DNA of 64,000 nucleotides from Sporobacter sp963677825 (GCA_963677825.2 CAXXEF010000001.1:744001-808000); one strand, 5' to 3'. Shown: positions 53,217-63,032, counted from the first letter of the stretch. Notes: generated from the sequence alone by a model not told the origin. A program made the numbers and translations.

Positions 53217-54215
53217 ATGGCAAACATGTTTTATGAGAAGGACTGCGATTTCAGCGTCCTCAATGGCAAGACCGTCACGATCATCGGTTACGGCAGCCAG
53301 GGCCACGCTCACGCGCTCAACCTGAAGGAAAGCGGCGCCAACGTCGTCGTCGGTCTTTATGAAGGCTCAAAATCGGCTGCGCTGGCTAAAGCTGCCGGAC
53401 TGACTGTCATGGTCACGGCCGATGCCGTCAAGGCGGCCGACGTCGTGATGATCCTCGTCAACGACGAGAAGCAGGCCTCGCTGTACAAATCCGACATTGC
53501 CCCGAACCTTAAAAAGGGCGCGGCGCTTGCGTTCGCGCACGGCTTCAACATCCACTACGGCCAGATCGTTCCTCCCGCAGATGCCGACGTCATCATGATC
53601 GCCCCGAAGGGCCCGGGTCATACCGTCCGCAGCCAGTATGAAGAAGGCAAAGGCGTGCCGTGCCTCGTCGCTGTGTATCAGGACGCGACCGGCAAAGCCC
53701 GCGACATCGCACTGGCGTACGCATACGGCGTCGGCGGCGCGCGCGGCGGCATCCTTGAAACGACGTTCCGTGAAGAAACCGAGACCGACCTCTTCGGTGA
53801 GCAGGCCGTCCTGTGCGGCGGCGTGTCCGAGCTGATGAAAGCCGGCTTTGAGACGCTCGTCGAGGCGGGCTACGCCCCCGAGAACGCCTACTTTGAGTGC
53901 GTACACGAGATGAAGCTTATCATCGACCTCGTCATCAAGGGCGGCCTCAACTTCATGCGCTACTCCATCAGCGACACGGCTGAGTACGGCGACTATACTG
54001 TCGGCAAGCGCATCATCACCGACGAAACCAAAAAAGAAATGAAGAAGGTCCTTTCCGAAATTCAGGACGGCACCTTTGCCCGCAACTGGATCCTGGAGAA
54101 CCAGGCCAATCGCCCATACTTCAACGCACGCCGCCGCCAGGAGCAGAGCCTGCTCGTCGAGGAGACCGGCGCCGAGCTGCGCAAGATGATGAGCTGGCAG
54201 AAGGACGGCGAATAA
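53217..54215 (+). CDS. ilvC: Ketol-acid reductoisomerase
   Basis: A 332-residue class I (short form) enzyme that isomerises and reduces acetohydroxy acids. The dinucleotide fold has GYGSQGHAHALNL (residues 24-36). The cofactor loop reads VVGLYEGSKS (44-53): the Arg usual for NADPH enzymes is Tyr48 and the next residue is Glu49, which hints at NADH use. Metal ligands are in GGVSELMKAGFETLVEAGY and in the FECVHEMKLI segment. The ilvD start follows its stop with one base between. Confidence 0.96.
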   Translation: MANMFYEKDCDFSVLNGKTVTIIGYGSQGHAHALNLKESGANVVVGLYEGSKSAALAKAAGLTVMVTADAVKAADVVMILVNDEKQASLYKSDIAPNLKKGAALAFAHGFNIHYGQIVPPADADVIMIAPKGPGHTVRSQYEEGKGVPCLVAVYQDATGKARDIALAYAYGVGGARGGILETTFREETETDLFGEQAVLCGGVSELMKAGFETLVEAGYAPENAYFECVHEMKLIIDLVIKGGLNFMRYSISDTAEYGDYTVGKRIITDETKKEMKKVLSEIQDGTFARNWILENQANRPYFNARRRQEQSLLVEETGAELRKMMSWQKDGE

Positions 54216-54216
54216 A

Positions 54217-55878
54217 ATGATCAGCGATCAGATCAAAGAAGGCGTCGCCCGCGCGCCGCACCGTTCGCTGTTAAAAGCGACAGGACTGACGAGCGAGCAG
54301 ATCAGAAAGCCGATCATCGGTATCGTCAACTCGTTCAACGAGGTCGTACCGGGACATATCCATCTTGAAACGATCGCCCGTGCCGTTAAAGACGGCGTCC
54401 TCGCCGCCGGCGGCACACCGATCGAGTTTAACACCATCGGTGTATGCGACGGCATCGCGATGGGCCACGAGGGCATGAAGTATTCCCTCGCCTCGCGCGA
54501 AATCGTTGCCGACTCCGTTGAATGCATGGTGCGCGCGCACTGTTTCGACGCGCTCGTATTCGTCCCCAACTGTGACAAAATTATCCCCGGTATGCTCATG
54601 GCTGCCGCGCGGCTGAATCTGCCGTCGATCTTTGTGTCCGGCGGGCCGATGCTGTCGATTAACGACACATGCGGCAAGCCGATGGACCTCAACAGCGTGT
54701 TCGAGGCTGTCGGCAGCTACAACGTCGGCAAGTTCGGTGAAGAAGACCTCGCGTACTACGAGGACAACGCGTGCCCCAGCTGCGGTTCGTGCTCGGGCAT
54801 GTTTACCGCCAACTCCATGAACTGCCTGTGCGAGGCGATTGGTATCGCGCTCCCCGGCAACGGCGCGATTCCGGCTGTTTACGCCGCGCGTACGCGTCTG
54901 GCCAAAGCCGCGGGCGCCAAGATTATGGAGCTGCTTGACAAGAACATCCGCGCGCTCGATATTCTTAACGAAAAAGCGTTCAAAAACGCGCTGACCGTCG
55001 ATATGGCGCTCGGCTGCTCGACAAATACCGTCCTGCATCTGGCCGCCATCGCGCACGAAGCCGGACTCGACTTCAACCTCCAGATGATCAACGACATCAG
55101 CCAGAAGACGCCGAACCTATGCAAGCTTGCGCCGGCCGGCTCGCATCATCTGCAGGATCTTAACGCCGCGGGCGGCGTACACGCCGTGATGAGCGAGCTT
55201 GTTAAGAAAAACGCGCTGGCGACCGATCTCATCACCGCGACGGGCAAAACCGTCGCCGAGAATCTGAAGGGCGTCACAAACCTTAACACGACCGTCATCC
55301 GTGACATAGACGATCCGTACTCCCCCACCGGCGGGCTGGCGATCCTGTTCGGCTCGCTCGCGCCGAACGGCGCCGTCGTTAAACGCAGCGCCGTCGCGCC
55401 GGAAATGCTCGTCCATGAAGGTCCGGCCCGCGTCTTCGACAGCGAAGACGTCGCGCAGGCCGCCATCAACGGCGGGCAGATCAAAGCCGGTGACGTCGTC
55501 GTCATCCGCTACGAGGGACCGGCAGGCGGCCCGGGTATGCGCGAGATGCTCTCCCCCACCTCGGCGATCGCCGGTATGGGGCTCGATAAAGCCGTCGCGC
55601 TCGTCACGGACGGCCGCTTCTCCGGCGCAACGCGCGGTGCGGCCATCGGCCATATTTCGCCCGAGGCGCAAAGCGGCGGCAACATCGCTTATGTTCAGGA
55701 AGGCGATATCATCTCGATCAACATTCCCGAGTATTCGCTCAACCTCAAAATCTCGGACGAGGAGCTCGAAAACCGCAAAAAGACGATGGAGATTAAACCG
55801 CAGAAAACGCTTGGCGGTTACATCGGCCGCTACATGCGCTGCGTCTCGTCGGCCGAAAAGGGCGCCGTCGTCGAATAA
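54217..55878 (+). CDS. ilvD: Dihydroxy-acid dehydratase
   Basis: A 553-residue Fe-S dehydratase that converts dihydroxy acids to 2-oxo acids in Val/Ile synthesis. Cluster cysteines are visible in FVPNCDKIIPGM near residue 117 and in CPSCGSCSGMFTANSMN near residues 187-203; GRFSGATRGAAIGHISPEA near 467-485 is the C-terminal signature. The ATG follows ilvC with a single base between, within a tightly packed operon. Confidence 0.97.
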   Translation: MISDQIKEGVARAPHRSLLKATGLTSEQIRKPIIGIVNSFNEVVPGHIHLETIARAVKDGVLAAGGTPIEFNTIGVCDGIAMGHEGMKYSLASREIVADSVECMVRAHCFDALVFVPNCDKIIPGMLMAAARLNLPSIFVSGGPMLSINDTCGKPMDLNSVFEAVGSYNVGKFGEEDLAYYEDNACPSCGSCSGMFTANSMNCLCEAIGIALPGNGAIPAVYAARTRLAKAAGAKIMELLDKNIRALDILNEKAFKNALTVDMALGCSTNTVLHLAAIAHEAGLDFNLQMINDISQKTPNLCKLAPAGSHHLQDLNAAGGVHAVMSELVKKNALATDLITATGKTVAENLKGVTNLNTTVIRDIDDPYSPTGGLAILFGSLAPNGAVVKRSAVAPEMLVHEGPARVFDSEDVAQAAINGGQIKAGDVVVIRYEGPAGGPGMREMLSPTSAIAGMGLDKAVALVTDGRFSGATRGAAIGHISPEAQSGGNIAYVQEGDIISINIPEYSLNLKISDEELENRKKTMEIKPQKTLGGYIGRYMRCVSSAEKGAVVE

Positions 55879-55953
55879 TCCACCGTCCCCCATCAAGTAA
55901 GACTTGGAACATGCTTAATACCTCAGCAGAAGCTTAATCAATAGCGTATCAAA

Positions 55954-56073
55954 CCCCGCCGGAGGCCGGAAGGGGTATCGAGCCGAAGGCTCGTATCTAG
56001 GGGGAACTGGTTCCCCCTAGAAGATGCGGCTTTGCCGCGAAGCGGCGCGTTTTCCGCAGAAAACGCCCGCATC
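55954..56073 (+). repeat. Array of consecutive hairpins between ilvD and leuA
   Basis: Four successive inverted repeats fill the 218-base gap: CCCC/GGGG (55954-55975) around GCC/GGC; CGAGCC/GGCTCG (55979-55993); CTAGGGGGAAC/GTTCCCCCTAG (55997-56020), an 11-base-pair perfect stem; and GATGCGG/CCGCATC (56023-56073), which encloses GCGGC/GCCGC and GCGTTTT/AAAACGC hairpins. A G-rich Shine-Dalgarno for leuA follows. The block looks like an intergenic repeat element or a structured RNA that tunes leuA expression. Confidence 0.75.
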
Positions 56074-56096
56074 TAAAGGAAAGGAGGATGCTTTGA

Positions 56097-57629
56097 ATGG
56101 AAAAGACAATTCGTTTTTTCGACACAACGCTGCGCGACGGTGAGCAATCACCCGGCTGCAGCATGGATTTGAATGAGAAACTGGAGGTCGCGCGTCATCT
56201 TGAAAAGCTGAAGATTGACGTCATCGAGGCGGGGTTTGCCATTTCCTCGCCGGGCGATTTTGAGTCTGTCAGCCGCGTGGCAAAAGAAATCAAGGACTGC
56301 ACCGTTGCGTCCTTGGCACGTACAAACGAAGCGGATATCGACGCGGCGTACAACGCCGTTAAACATGCTGCTTCTCCGCTCATTCACACGTTCATCTCGA
56401 CGTCGCCGGTTCACATGCAGTACATGATGAAGCTGACGCCGGAGCAGGTGCTCGATAAGACAAAGGCCATGGTCGCTTACGCTGCCAAGAAGTGCCCGGC
56501 CGTCGAATTTTCTGCGCAGGACGCCACGCGCAGCGACTGGGGCTTTCTCGTCAAAGTCTTTGAGACCGCCATCGACAGCGGCGCCACGATCATCAACGTA
56601 CCCGACACCGTCGGCTATACGACACCGGAGGAATACGCGCAGCTTATTACCTACCTGAAGCAAAATGTCCGTAACATCGGTGACACGGTCATTTCCGTGC
56701 ACTGCCACAACGATCTTGGGCTGGCTGTGGCGAACTCACTGTCCGCCGTCGGCGCCGGCGCAACGCAGATCGAGTGCACGATCAACGGTCTGGGCGAGCG
56801 CGCGGGCAACGCCGCGTTTGAAGAGCTCGTCATGGCGCTCAACACGCGTAAGGACTACTTCAAAGTGTCCTCCCGCGTCGATACGACGCAGATCTACCGT
56901 ACGAGCAAGCTCGTCTACTCCATCATCGGCATGACACCGCCGCTGAACAAAGCGATCGTCGGCACGAGCGCGTTCGCGCACGAGTCCGGCATCCATCAGC
57001 ACGGTGTGCTCAGCGAGCGCTCGACGTATGAGATCATGACGCCGGAATCGATCGGACTGTCGAAAAACAAGCTCGTACTGGGCAAACACAGCGGACGCCA
57101 CGCCTTTGTCGATCACCTGAAGGAGCTCGGCTACACAAACCTGGCCGACGACGAAATCAAGAAGTATTTCGAGGAGTTCAAAAAGCTCTGCGATAAGAAA
57201 AAGGAAGTCAGCGACGACGACATCGAGGCGATCATCACGAGCGAGCTGACAACATCGGCGAGCTTCTACAAGCTTGAACGCTTCGATGTGTTTACGTCGA
57301 ATGCCTCGCGCGGCACGTGCGTTATCCGGCTGAACACGAACGACGAGAGCCTTGAAGACGTCGCGCTCGGCGACGGGCCGATCGACGCGGCGTACAACGC
57401 CATCGACAAGCTCGTTGACGCGCCGCCGCATACACTTGAGGATTACGCAATCCATTCCGTCTCAGAGGGCAAGGATGCGCTCGGCGAAGTCGTCGTGCGG
57501 CTCAAATTCGGCGACAAAATCGTCACAGGCCGCGGCCTGTCGACCGACATCATCGAATCGAGTATCCTCGCGTATCTGAGCGCTGTTAACAAAATTCTCG
57601 AAAGGGGACGTTCGGATGCAGGCTCTTGA
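56097..57629 (+). CDS. leuA: 2-Isopropylmalate synthase
   Basis: A 510-residue enzyme that condenses acetyl-CoA with 2-oxoisovalerate, committing carbon to leucine. The HMGL-like TIM barrel begins with FFDTTLRDGEQSPGCSM (residues 7-23), HCHNDLGLAVANSL near 202-215 carries the metal ligands, and AFAHESGIHQHGV near 292-304 is in the linker domain. The C-terminal LeuA regulatory domain (about 380-505) for leucine feedback is present. Its last 14 bases overlap the next gene. Confidence 0.95.
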   Translation: MEKTIRFFDTTLRDGEQSPGCSMDLNEKLEVARHLEKLKIDVIEAGFAISSPGDFESVSRVAKEIKDCTVASLARTNEADIDAAYNAVKHAASPLIHTFISTSPVHMQYMMKLTPEQVLDKTKAMVAYAAKKCPAVEFSAQDATRSDWGFLVKVFETAIDSGATIINVPDTVGYTTPEEYAQLITYLKQNVRNIGDTVISVHCHNDLGLAVANSLSAVGAGATQIECTINGLGERAGNAAFEELVMALNTRKDYFKVSSRVDTTQIYRTSKLVYSIIGMTPPLNKAIVGTSAFAHESGIHQHGVLSERSTYEIMTPESIGLSKNKLVLGKHSGRHAFVDHLKELGYTNLADDEIKKYFEEFKKLCDKKKEVSDDDIEAIITSELTTSASFYKLERFDVFTSNASRGTCVIRLNTNDESLEDVALGDGPIDAAYNAIDKLVDAPPHTLEDYAIHSVSEGKDALGEVVVRLKFGDKIVTGRGLSTDIIESSILAYLSAVNKILERGRSDAGS

Positions 57630-59187
57630 AATCTTTGACACAACCCTGCGCGACGGTGCGCAGACCGAGGGCATCTCGTTTTCCGTATCCGATAAGCTGG
57701 CCGTCGTCAAAACGCTTGACGCGTTCGGCGTGAAGTATATCGAGGCCGGCAACCCTGGCTCCAATCCGAAGGACATGGAGTTTTTCAAGTCGGTCGCCGG
57801 GATGCAGCTGGAAAACGCCACACTTGTCGCGTTCGGCAGCACCAAACGTAAAAACATCGCCGTTGAGGACGACGCCAATGTCGTCTCCCTGCTGGCCGCA
57901 AATACGACGGCCGTTGCGATCTTCGGCAAGTCGTGGGACCTGCACGTAACGGAAATCCTCGGCACAACGCTGGAGGAAAATCTCAACTGCGTGCGCGAGA
58001 CCATCCGCTTCTTCAAGGATAAGGGCAAGGAAGTCATTTTTGACGCCGAGCACTTTTTCGACGGCTACAAAAACAATCCCGGCTACGCCCTGCAGGTGCT
58101 CGGCGCGGCCGTCGAGGGCGGTGCTGACGTACTCGCGCTGTGCGATACAAACGGCGGCACCATGCCCGTGCAGATCTATGAGATCGTGAAAGCCTCGCGG
58201 CAGAGCTTCCCCGATACGCGCTTCGGTATCCACGTGCATAACGACGGCGGTTGCGCCGTCGCCAACTCCATCATGGCTGTCGAGGCCGGCGCCGTACATG
58301 TACAGGGTACCTTCACGGGTATCGGCGAGCGCTGCGGCAACGCAGACTTGTCGATCATCATTCCGAACCTGCAGCTCAAGGGCGGCTATCAATGCGTCGC
58401 CGGTAGCCTCGATCAGCTGATGAACACCGAGATCAAGCTGGCCGAGATCGCGAATATGATCGTCCCGAATAATAAACCGTACGTCGGAGAAAGTGCGTTC
58501 ACGCACAAAGGCGGTATGCATATTGACGGCGTCAACAAGCTTGCGCGCTCATTTGAGCATATCGATCCGTCGCTCGTGGGCAACAGCCGCAAGTTCCTTG
58601 TCTCGGAGGTTGCCGGTAAAAAGGCAATTCTGCTCAAAATCGGCAACATCGCACCGCATCTGACGAAGGACAGCCCGGAAACGGCCATGATTCTTGAACA
58701 GCTCAAGGAGCTTGAAAACGAGGGGTATCAGTTCGAGGCGGCCGACGCCAGCTTTGAACTGCTCGTGCAGAAGATCATTGGCACGTTCAAGCCGCACTTC
58801 TCGCTAGACCTGTACAAAGCATCCAGCGAGTGGCCGTCACCTGACGGCGAGCTGGCCGCAAACGCTATGATCAAGATCAAGGTTGACGGTACGACGGAAG
58901 TCACCGCCGCTGTCGGCAACGGGCCGGTCAACGCGCTCGACGCGGCTCTTCGTAAGGCTCTGAGCGTCTTTTATCCGGCGCTTATGCGCGTGCACCTGAT
59001 CGACTATAAGGTCCGAGTGCTGGAAACGGCCCGCGCGACAGGCTCAACCGTGCGCGTACTCATGGAGTCAACCGACAATCACGATAAATGGACGACCGTC
59101 GGCGTCTCCTCCGACATCATCGGCGCAAGCTTCAACGCGCTCGTCGATTCGCTGGAGTATAAGCTTTTTTTTGACGAAAAACGCTGA
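57616..59187 (+). CDS. cimA: (R)-Citramalate synthase
   Basis: A 523-residue paralogue of LeuA (barrel start IFDTTLRDGAQTEGISFSV). GKSWDLHVTEILGTTLEENL, EHFFDGYKNNPGYALQVL and VQGTFTGIGERCGNADLS are hallmarks of the CimA branch. It joins acetyl-CoA and pyruvate into citramalate, the start of the threonine-independent route to 2-oxobutyrate and isoleucine. No threonine deaminase gene is in the window, in line with this route. It overlaps leuA by 14 bases and precedes leuCD, which also process citramalate. Confidence 0.93.
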   Translation: MQALEIFDTTLRDGAQTEGISFSVSDKLAVVKTLDAFGVKYIEAGNPGSNPKDMEFFKSVAGMQLENATLVAFGSTKRKNIAVEDDANVVSLLAANTTAVAIFGKSWDLHVTEILGTTLEENLNCVRETIRFFKDKGKEVIFDAEHFFDGYKNNPGYALQVLGAAVEGGADVLALCDTNGGTMPVQIYEIVKASRQSFPDTRFGIHVHNDGGCAVANSIMAVEAGAVHVQGTFTGIGERCGNADLSIIIPNLQLKGGYQCVAGSLDQLMNTEIKLAEIANMIVPNNKPYVGESAFTHKGGMHIDGVNKLARSFEHIDPSLVGNSRKFLVSEVAGKKAILLKIGNIAPHLTKDSPETAMILEQLKELENEGYQFEAADASFELLVQKIIGTFKPHFSLDLYKASSEWPSPDGELAANAMIKIKVDGTTEVTAAVGNGPVNALDAALRKALSVFYPALMRVHLIDYKVRVLETARATGSTVRVLMESTDNHDKWTTVGVSSDIIGASFNALVDSLEYKLFFDEKR

Positions 59188-59234
59188 ATTAACCGGCGCA
59201 GCCGATCATCACATCTCCCCTTGTCATAAAAATC

Positions 59235-59278
59235 CTGCGTGTGACGAGGTGTAAATAAGAATACTTGCCGTCACGCAG
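59235..59278 (+). other. Hairpin between cimA and leuC
   Basis: CTGCGTGTGACG (59235-59246) pairs with CGTCACGCAG (59269-59278) with small bulges, in the 112-base gap before leuC. No U-run follows; it may influence stability or leuC translation. Confidence 0.55.
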
Positions 59279-59299
59279 CGGCGGAATGGGGTTAATTTT

Positions 59300-60553
59300 A
59301 TGGGAATGACAATGACGCAAAAAATCCTGGCGGCTCATAGCGGCGAAAAAAGCGTCACAGCCGGTCAGATCATCATGGCCGATCTGGATCTGGTACTCGG
59401 TAACGATATCACGACGCCGGTCGCCATCAATGAGTTCAACAAAGCCGGATGTGACTGCGTTTATAACCAAAACAAAGTCGTGTTCGTCATGGACCACTTT
59501 GTACCGAACAAAGACATCAAAGCCGCCGAGCAGGCCAAGCAGATCCGCGAATTCGCGCACGATAAAGGCGTCGTCAACTTCTTCGACACCGGCAAGATGG
59601 GCGTCGAGCACGCACTGCTGCCCGAACAGGGCATGGTCATTGCGGGCGACCTCGTCATCGGCGCCGACAGCCATACGTGTACGTACGGTGCGCTCGGTGC
59701 GTTTTCGACGGGCGTCGGTTCAACCGATATGGCCGCCGGCATGGCGACCGGCAAGGTCTGGCTGAAAGTTCCGTCGGCGATCAAGTTCAACCTGACGGGC
59801 AAGCTCCAGAAAAACGTCTGGGGTAAAGACGTTATTCTGCACATCCTCGGCCTCATCGGCGTCGACGGTGCGCTGTATAAGTCGATGGAATTCACCGGCG
59901 ACGGTATTGCCAATATCTCAATGAGCGACCGACTGTGCATCGCCAACATGGCGATTGAGTGCGGCGCGAAAAACGGCATCTTCCCCGTCGACGACGTGAC
60001 GCTCGCGTACATTGCCGAGCGCTCCGAGCGCAAACCTGTCGTCTATGCAGCCGACGCGGACGCCGAGTACGACAAGGTCATCGACATCGACCTGTCCGCC
60101 ATCAAGCAGACGGTCGCGTTCCCGCATCTGCCGGAAAACGCACGGACGTTCGCCGATATGCCTGAAATCGTAATCGACCAGGTCGTAATCGGTTCATGCA
60201 CAAACGGCCGTCTCGAGGACCTGCGCATCGCCGCGGACATTCTCAAAGGCCAAAAGGTTGCCGACAACATCCGCTGCATCGTCATTCCGGCCACGCAGCA
60301 GATCTACCTCGACGCGATGGAAGAGGGTCTGTTAAAGATCTTCATCGACGCCGGCTGCGCTGTGTCGACGCCGACGTGCGGCCCGTGTCTGGGCGGCCAC
60401 ATGGGCATCCTCGCCAAGGGCGAGCGGTGCGTTGCGACGACAAACCGCAACTTTGTCGGGCGCATGGGCCATCCCGAAAGCGAAGTATATCTGGCCAGTC
60501 CCGCCGTTGCGGCGGCATCGGCGATCGCCGGCAAGATCGCACCGGCGGAATAG
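59300..60553 (+). CDS. leuC: 3-Isopropylmalate dehydratase large subunit
   Basis: A 417-residue aconitase-family subunit of the short bacterial/archaeal type. DHFVPNKD near residues 67-74, HTCTYGALGAFSTGVGSTD near 129-147 and the cluster cysteines in VIGSCTNGRLEDL and PTCGPCLGGHMG are seen. With LeuD it isomerises isopropylmalate, and in CimA-containing organisms also citramalate. The Shine-Dalgarno is weak (GGGG upstream). Confidence 0.94.
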   Translation: MGMTMTQKILAAHSGEKSVTAGQIIMADLDLVLGNDITTPVAINEFNKAGCDCVYNQNKVVFVMDHFVPNKDIKAAEQAKQIREFAHDKGVVNFFDTGKMGVEHALLPEQGMVIAGDLVIGADSHTCTYGALGAFSTGVGSTDMAAGMATGKVWLKVPSAIKFNLTGKLQKNVWGKDVILHILGLIGVDGALYKSMEFTGDGIANISMSDRLCIANMAIECGAKNGIFPVDDVTLAYIAERSERKPVVYAADADAEYDKVIDIDLSAIKQTVAFPHLPENARTFADMPEIVIDQVVIGSCTNGRLEDLRIAADILKGQKVADNIRCIVIPATQQIYLDAMEEGLLKIFIDAGCAVSTPTCGPCLGGHMGILAKGERCVATTNRNFVGRMGHPESEVYLASPAVAAASAIAGKIAPAE

Positions 60554-60568
60554 GAAGGAAGTGACGAT

Positions 60569-61048
60569 ATGAAACTCAACGGAAACGTTATCAAATACGG
60601 TGACAACGTCGATACCGACGTCATCATCCCCGCGCGCTACCTGAACACATCCGACGCAAAGGAGCTTGCCTCCCACTGCATGGAGGACCTCGATGCGACG
60701 TTTGTCTCGCGCGTTAAGCCCGGTGACATCATGGTTGCCGGCGCGAACTTCGGCTGCGGCTCCTCGCGTGAGCACGCGCCGCTGTCGATCAAGGAATCGG
60801 GCATTGGTGCCGTCGTCGCGAAAAGCTTTGCGCGCATCTTCTACCGCAACGCGATCAATATCGGCCTGCCGATCATCGAGCTCGACGCCGACATCGACGA
60901 GGGCGACCAGGTCGAAATCGACTTTGACAAGGGCGAACTGAAAAACATCACGAAAAACACGACAATCACATTTGCGCCGTTCCCGCCGTTCCTGCAAAAT
61001 ATCATCTCCTCCGGCGGTCTGCTCAAATCGATCAAGGGGGCATGCTAG
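60569..61048 (+). CDS. leuD: 3-Isopropylmalate dehydratase small subunit
   Basis: A 159-residue swivel-domain subunit with NVDTDVIIPARYLNTSD at residues 13-29 and GANFGCGSSREHAPLSI near 58-74, which contacts substrate. Length fits the short LeuD type paired with this LeuC. Gap to leuC is 15 bases with GGAAGG; the leuB start follows its stop directly. Confidence 0.95.
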   Translation: MKLNGNVIKYGDNVDTDVIIPARYLNTSDAKELASHCMEDLDATFVSRVKPGDIMVAGANFGCGSSREHAPLSIKESGIGAVVAKSFARIFYRNAINIGLPIIELDADIDEGDQVEIDFDKGELKNITKNTTITFAPFPPFLQNIISSGGLLKSIKGAC

Positions 61049-62122
61049 GTGAATTACAATATCGCAGTTATCGAGGGCGACGGCATCGGTCCCGAAATCG
61101 TCAGCGCCGCAATGCAGGTTCTCGAGAAGACCGGCAAGAAGTATAAGTTCGGCTTCACGTTTAAAAAGGCGCGCGCCGGCGGCGCCGCCATCGACGCGAT
61201 CGGCAATCCGCTGCCGTCCGAGACAGTCAAGATTTGTCTGGAATCCAACAGCGTACTGCTCGGCGCCGTCGGCGGCCCGAAGTGGGACGTTCTGCCCGGC
61301 CATCTTCGCCCGGAAAAGGCCCTCTTAGGCATCCGCAAGGAGCTGGGTCTGTACGCGAACATCCGTCCGGCGCGGCTTCTGCCGGAGTTGAAGGACTCGT
61401 GTCCGCTTAAAAAAGAAGTCGCCGATCAGGGCTTTGACATGGTCTTTGTGCGCGAACTGACGGGCGGCATGTACTTCGGCGACCGCGGTCGCCGCGACGG
61501 TGAATACGGCCCGGAAGCGTTCGACACCGAATGCTACAGCGAGATGGAAGTCGAGCGCATCGGCGTAATCGCCTTTGAGCTGGCCCGCGAGCGTAAGAAA
61601 AAGCTGATCAGTGTCGACAAGGCCAACGTACTGGAAAGCTCGCGCCTGTGGCGCGAGGTCATGCACCGCCTTGCCGAGCAGTATCCCGACGTCGAGCTGA
61701 CCGACATGCTCGTCGACAACGCGGCGATGCAGCTGGTCAAGAATCCCTCGCAGTTTGACGTCGTCGTCACGAGCAATATGTTCGGTGACATTTTATCCGA
61801 CGAGGCCTCGCAGATTACCGGCTCGATCGGCCTGCTGCCGTCGGCCTCGCTCGGCGAGACGAAGCGCGGCATGTACGAGCCGATCCACGGCTCGGCCCCC
61901 GACATCGCCGGCAAAGATCTTGCCAACCCAATCGCGACGGTCTTGTCCGCGGCGATGATGCTGCGGCTGTCGCTGTGTCAGCCGGAAGCCGCGCAGTACA
62001 TCGAAGACGCCGTTTCGCGCGTACTCGCCAAGGGCTTGCGCACGGCCGACATCGTCACCGGTGACGCCGTGCCTCTCTCCTGCTCGCAAATGACGCAGGC
62101 CATCCTCGACGAACTGATCTAA
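61049..62122 (+). CDS. leuB: 3-Isopropylmalate dehydrogenase
   Basis: A 357-residue NAD-dependent beta-decarboxylating dehydrogenase. AVIEGDGIGPEIV at residues 6-18, RELTGGMYFGDRG near 134-146, SVDKANVLESSRLWREV near 189-205 and MFGDILSDEASQITGSIGLL near 244-263 are the family blocks. GTG start directly after the leuD stop. Last gene of the operon; a terminator follows 32 bases on. Confidence 0.96.
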   Translation: MNYNIAVIEGDGIGPEIVSAAMQVLEKTGKKYKFGFTFKKARAGGAAIDAIGNPLPSETVKICLESNSVLLGAVGGPKWDVLPGHLRPEKALLGIRKELGLYANIRPARLLPELKDSCPLKKEVADQGFDMVFVRELTGGMYFGDRGRRDGEYGPEAFDTECYSEMEVERIGVIAFELARERKKKLISVDKANVLESSRLWREVMHRLAEQYPDVELTDMLVDNAAMQLVKNPSQFDVVVTSNMFGDILSDEASQITGSIGLLPSASLGETKRGMYEPIHGSAPDIAGKDLANPIATVLSAAMMLRLSLCQPEAAQYIEDAVSRVLAKGLRTADIVTGDAVPLSCSQMTQAILDELI

Positions 62123-62153
62123 GCAGCTTGCACTGAATACTAATTCAAAATAG

Positions 62154-62180
62154 AAAGCCCCCTCTTTGAGGGGGCTTTTT
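62154..62180 (+). terminator. Terminator of the ilv-leu operon
   Basis: AAAGCCCCCTC pairs with GAGGGGGCTTT around a TTT loop and runs into T5 (62176-62180), a strong intrinsic terminator. Confidence 0.92.
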
Positions 62181-62193
62181 GTTATCTATTGGC

Positions 62194-62937
62194 TTAATGT
62201 CCGCAATAGCAAAGACGCTTCAGTCCGAGCAGCTCGGCCGCACCGGCGATCGTAATACCGAAGAAAACCACATCTTTTCCGATGTCGATGTAGTCCACGA
62301 TCGAACCGTTAGACAGCGTGCTGCCTGTGACAAGCACGACGTCCGCCCAGTCACGCACGACGGCGTTATAATCGTCGATACCATGCTCAATTGTCACGCC
62401 GTACCGTTCTTGACCGACGTTTTTAGGGCTTAAATCAAGTGCACGGACAGTAAATTCCCTGCCGAGGGCTTCAAGCATCGACGGCTGATAACCGACCATC
62501 GCAATCTTTTTATCCGCGTAATGCTGTCGGACGAAGCCGGCAAGCTCCGCGGCGCAAAGCTCCGGCTCATCCGTCTTGCAGTGCACCGTCCCCTCGATCA
62601 GCCCGAGGCGGCGCATGACGGCGTTGAGCGCCGCGACAAACAGCCCGATGTTATGCTGGTCCGCCGACAAGTCGAGCGCAAGAATGTCGCCGAGCGTGCC
62701 GGAGAAGTCGGCCGGCGCGTCCGTAAACGCCTGACCGTATGCGCCGTCATAGTCGGCTTGCAGCATGACTTCCTGCCCTGTTAAGATCGGAAAATCACGC
62801 CGCGCTGTCTGCCCGATCGCCTCCTCCGGCGTCAAGCCGCGCGCCGTGACGGTCACTTCTGCGTCCGGCAGATTGTGTGTATCGATCAGTGCTTGAAACT
62901 TGTCCTTTAAGTCTGCCATCAACTGCTGCTGCGTCAT
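62194..62937 (-). CDS. DUF4213/DUF364 Rossmann-like protein
   Basis: A 247-residue protein. The N-terminal part (10-90) matches DUF4213 and the C-terminal part (about 140-245) the DUF364 domain, called a putative heavy-metal chelation domain from structural work. VVLVTGSTLSNGSIVDYI near residues 200-217 is its most conserved block, and the tail ends RLCYCGH. Such proteins often lie near siderophore, corrinoid or cofactor genes; no such context is visible here. Confidence 0.8.
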   Translation of the reverse strand: MTQQQLMADLKDKFQALIDTHNLPDAEVTVTARGLTPEEAIGQTARRDFPILTGQEVMLQADYDGAYGQAFTDAPADFSGTLGDILALDLSADQHNIGLFVAALNAVMRRLGLIEGTVHCKTDEPELCAAELAGFVRQHYADKKIAMVGYQPSMLEALGREFTVRALDLSPKNVGQERYGVTIEHGIDDYNAVVRDWADVVLVTGSTLSNGSIVDYIDIGKDVVFFGITIAGAAELLGLKRLCYCGH

Positions 62938-63032
62938 ATACTGCCTTCTTTCAAAATATATGCATTTTGAACCCGTCGCTCTTGACGGCGACGTCCGTGT
63001 GTGATTGACTATTATTGTCCAGCAACGCGCGT

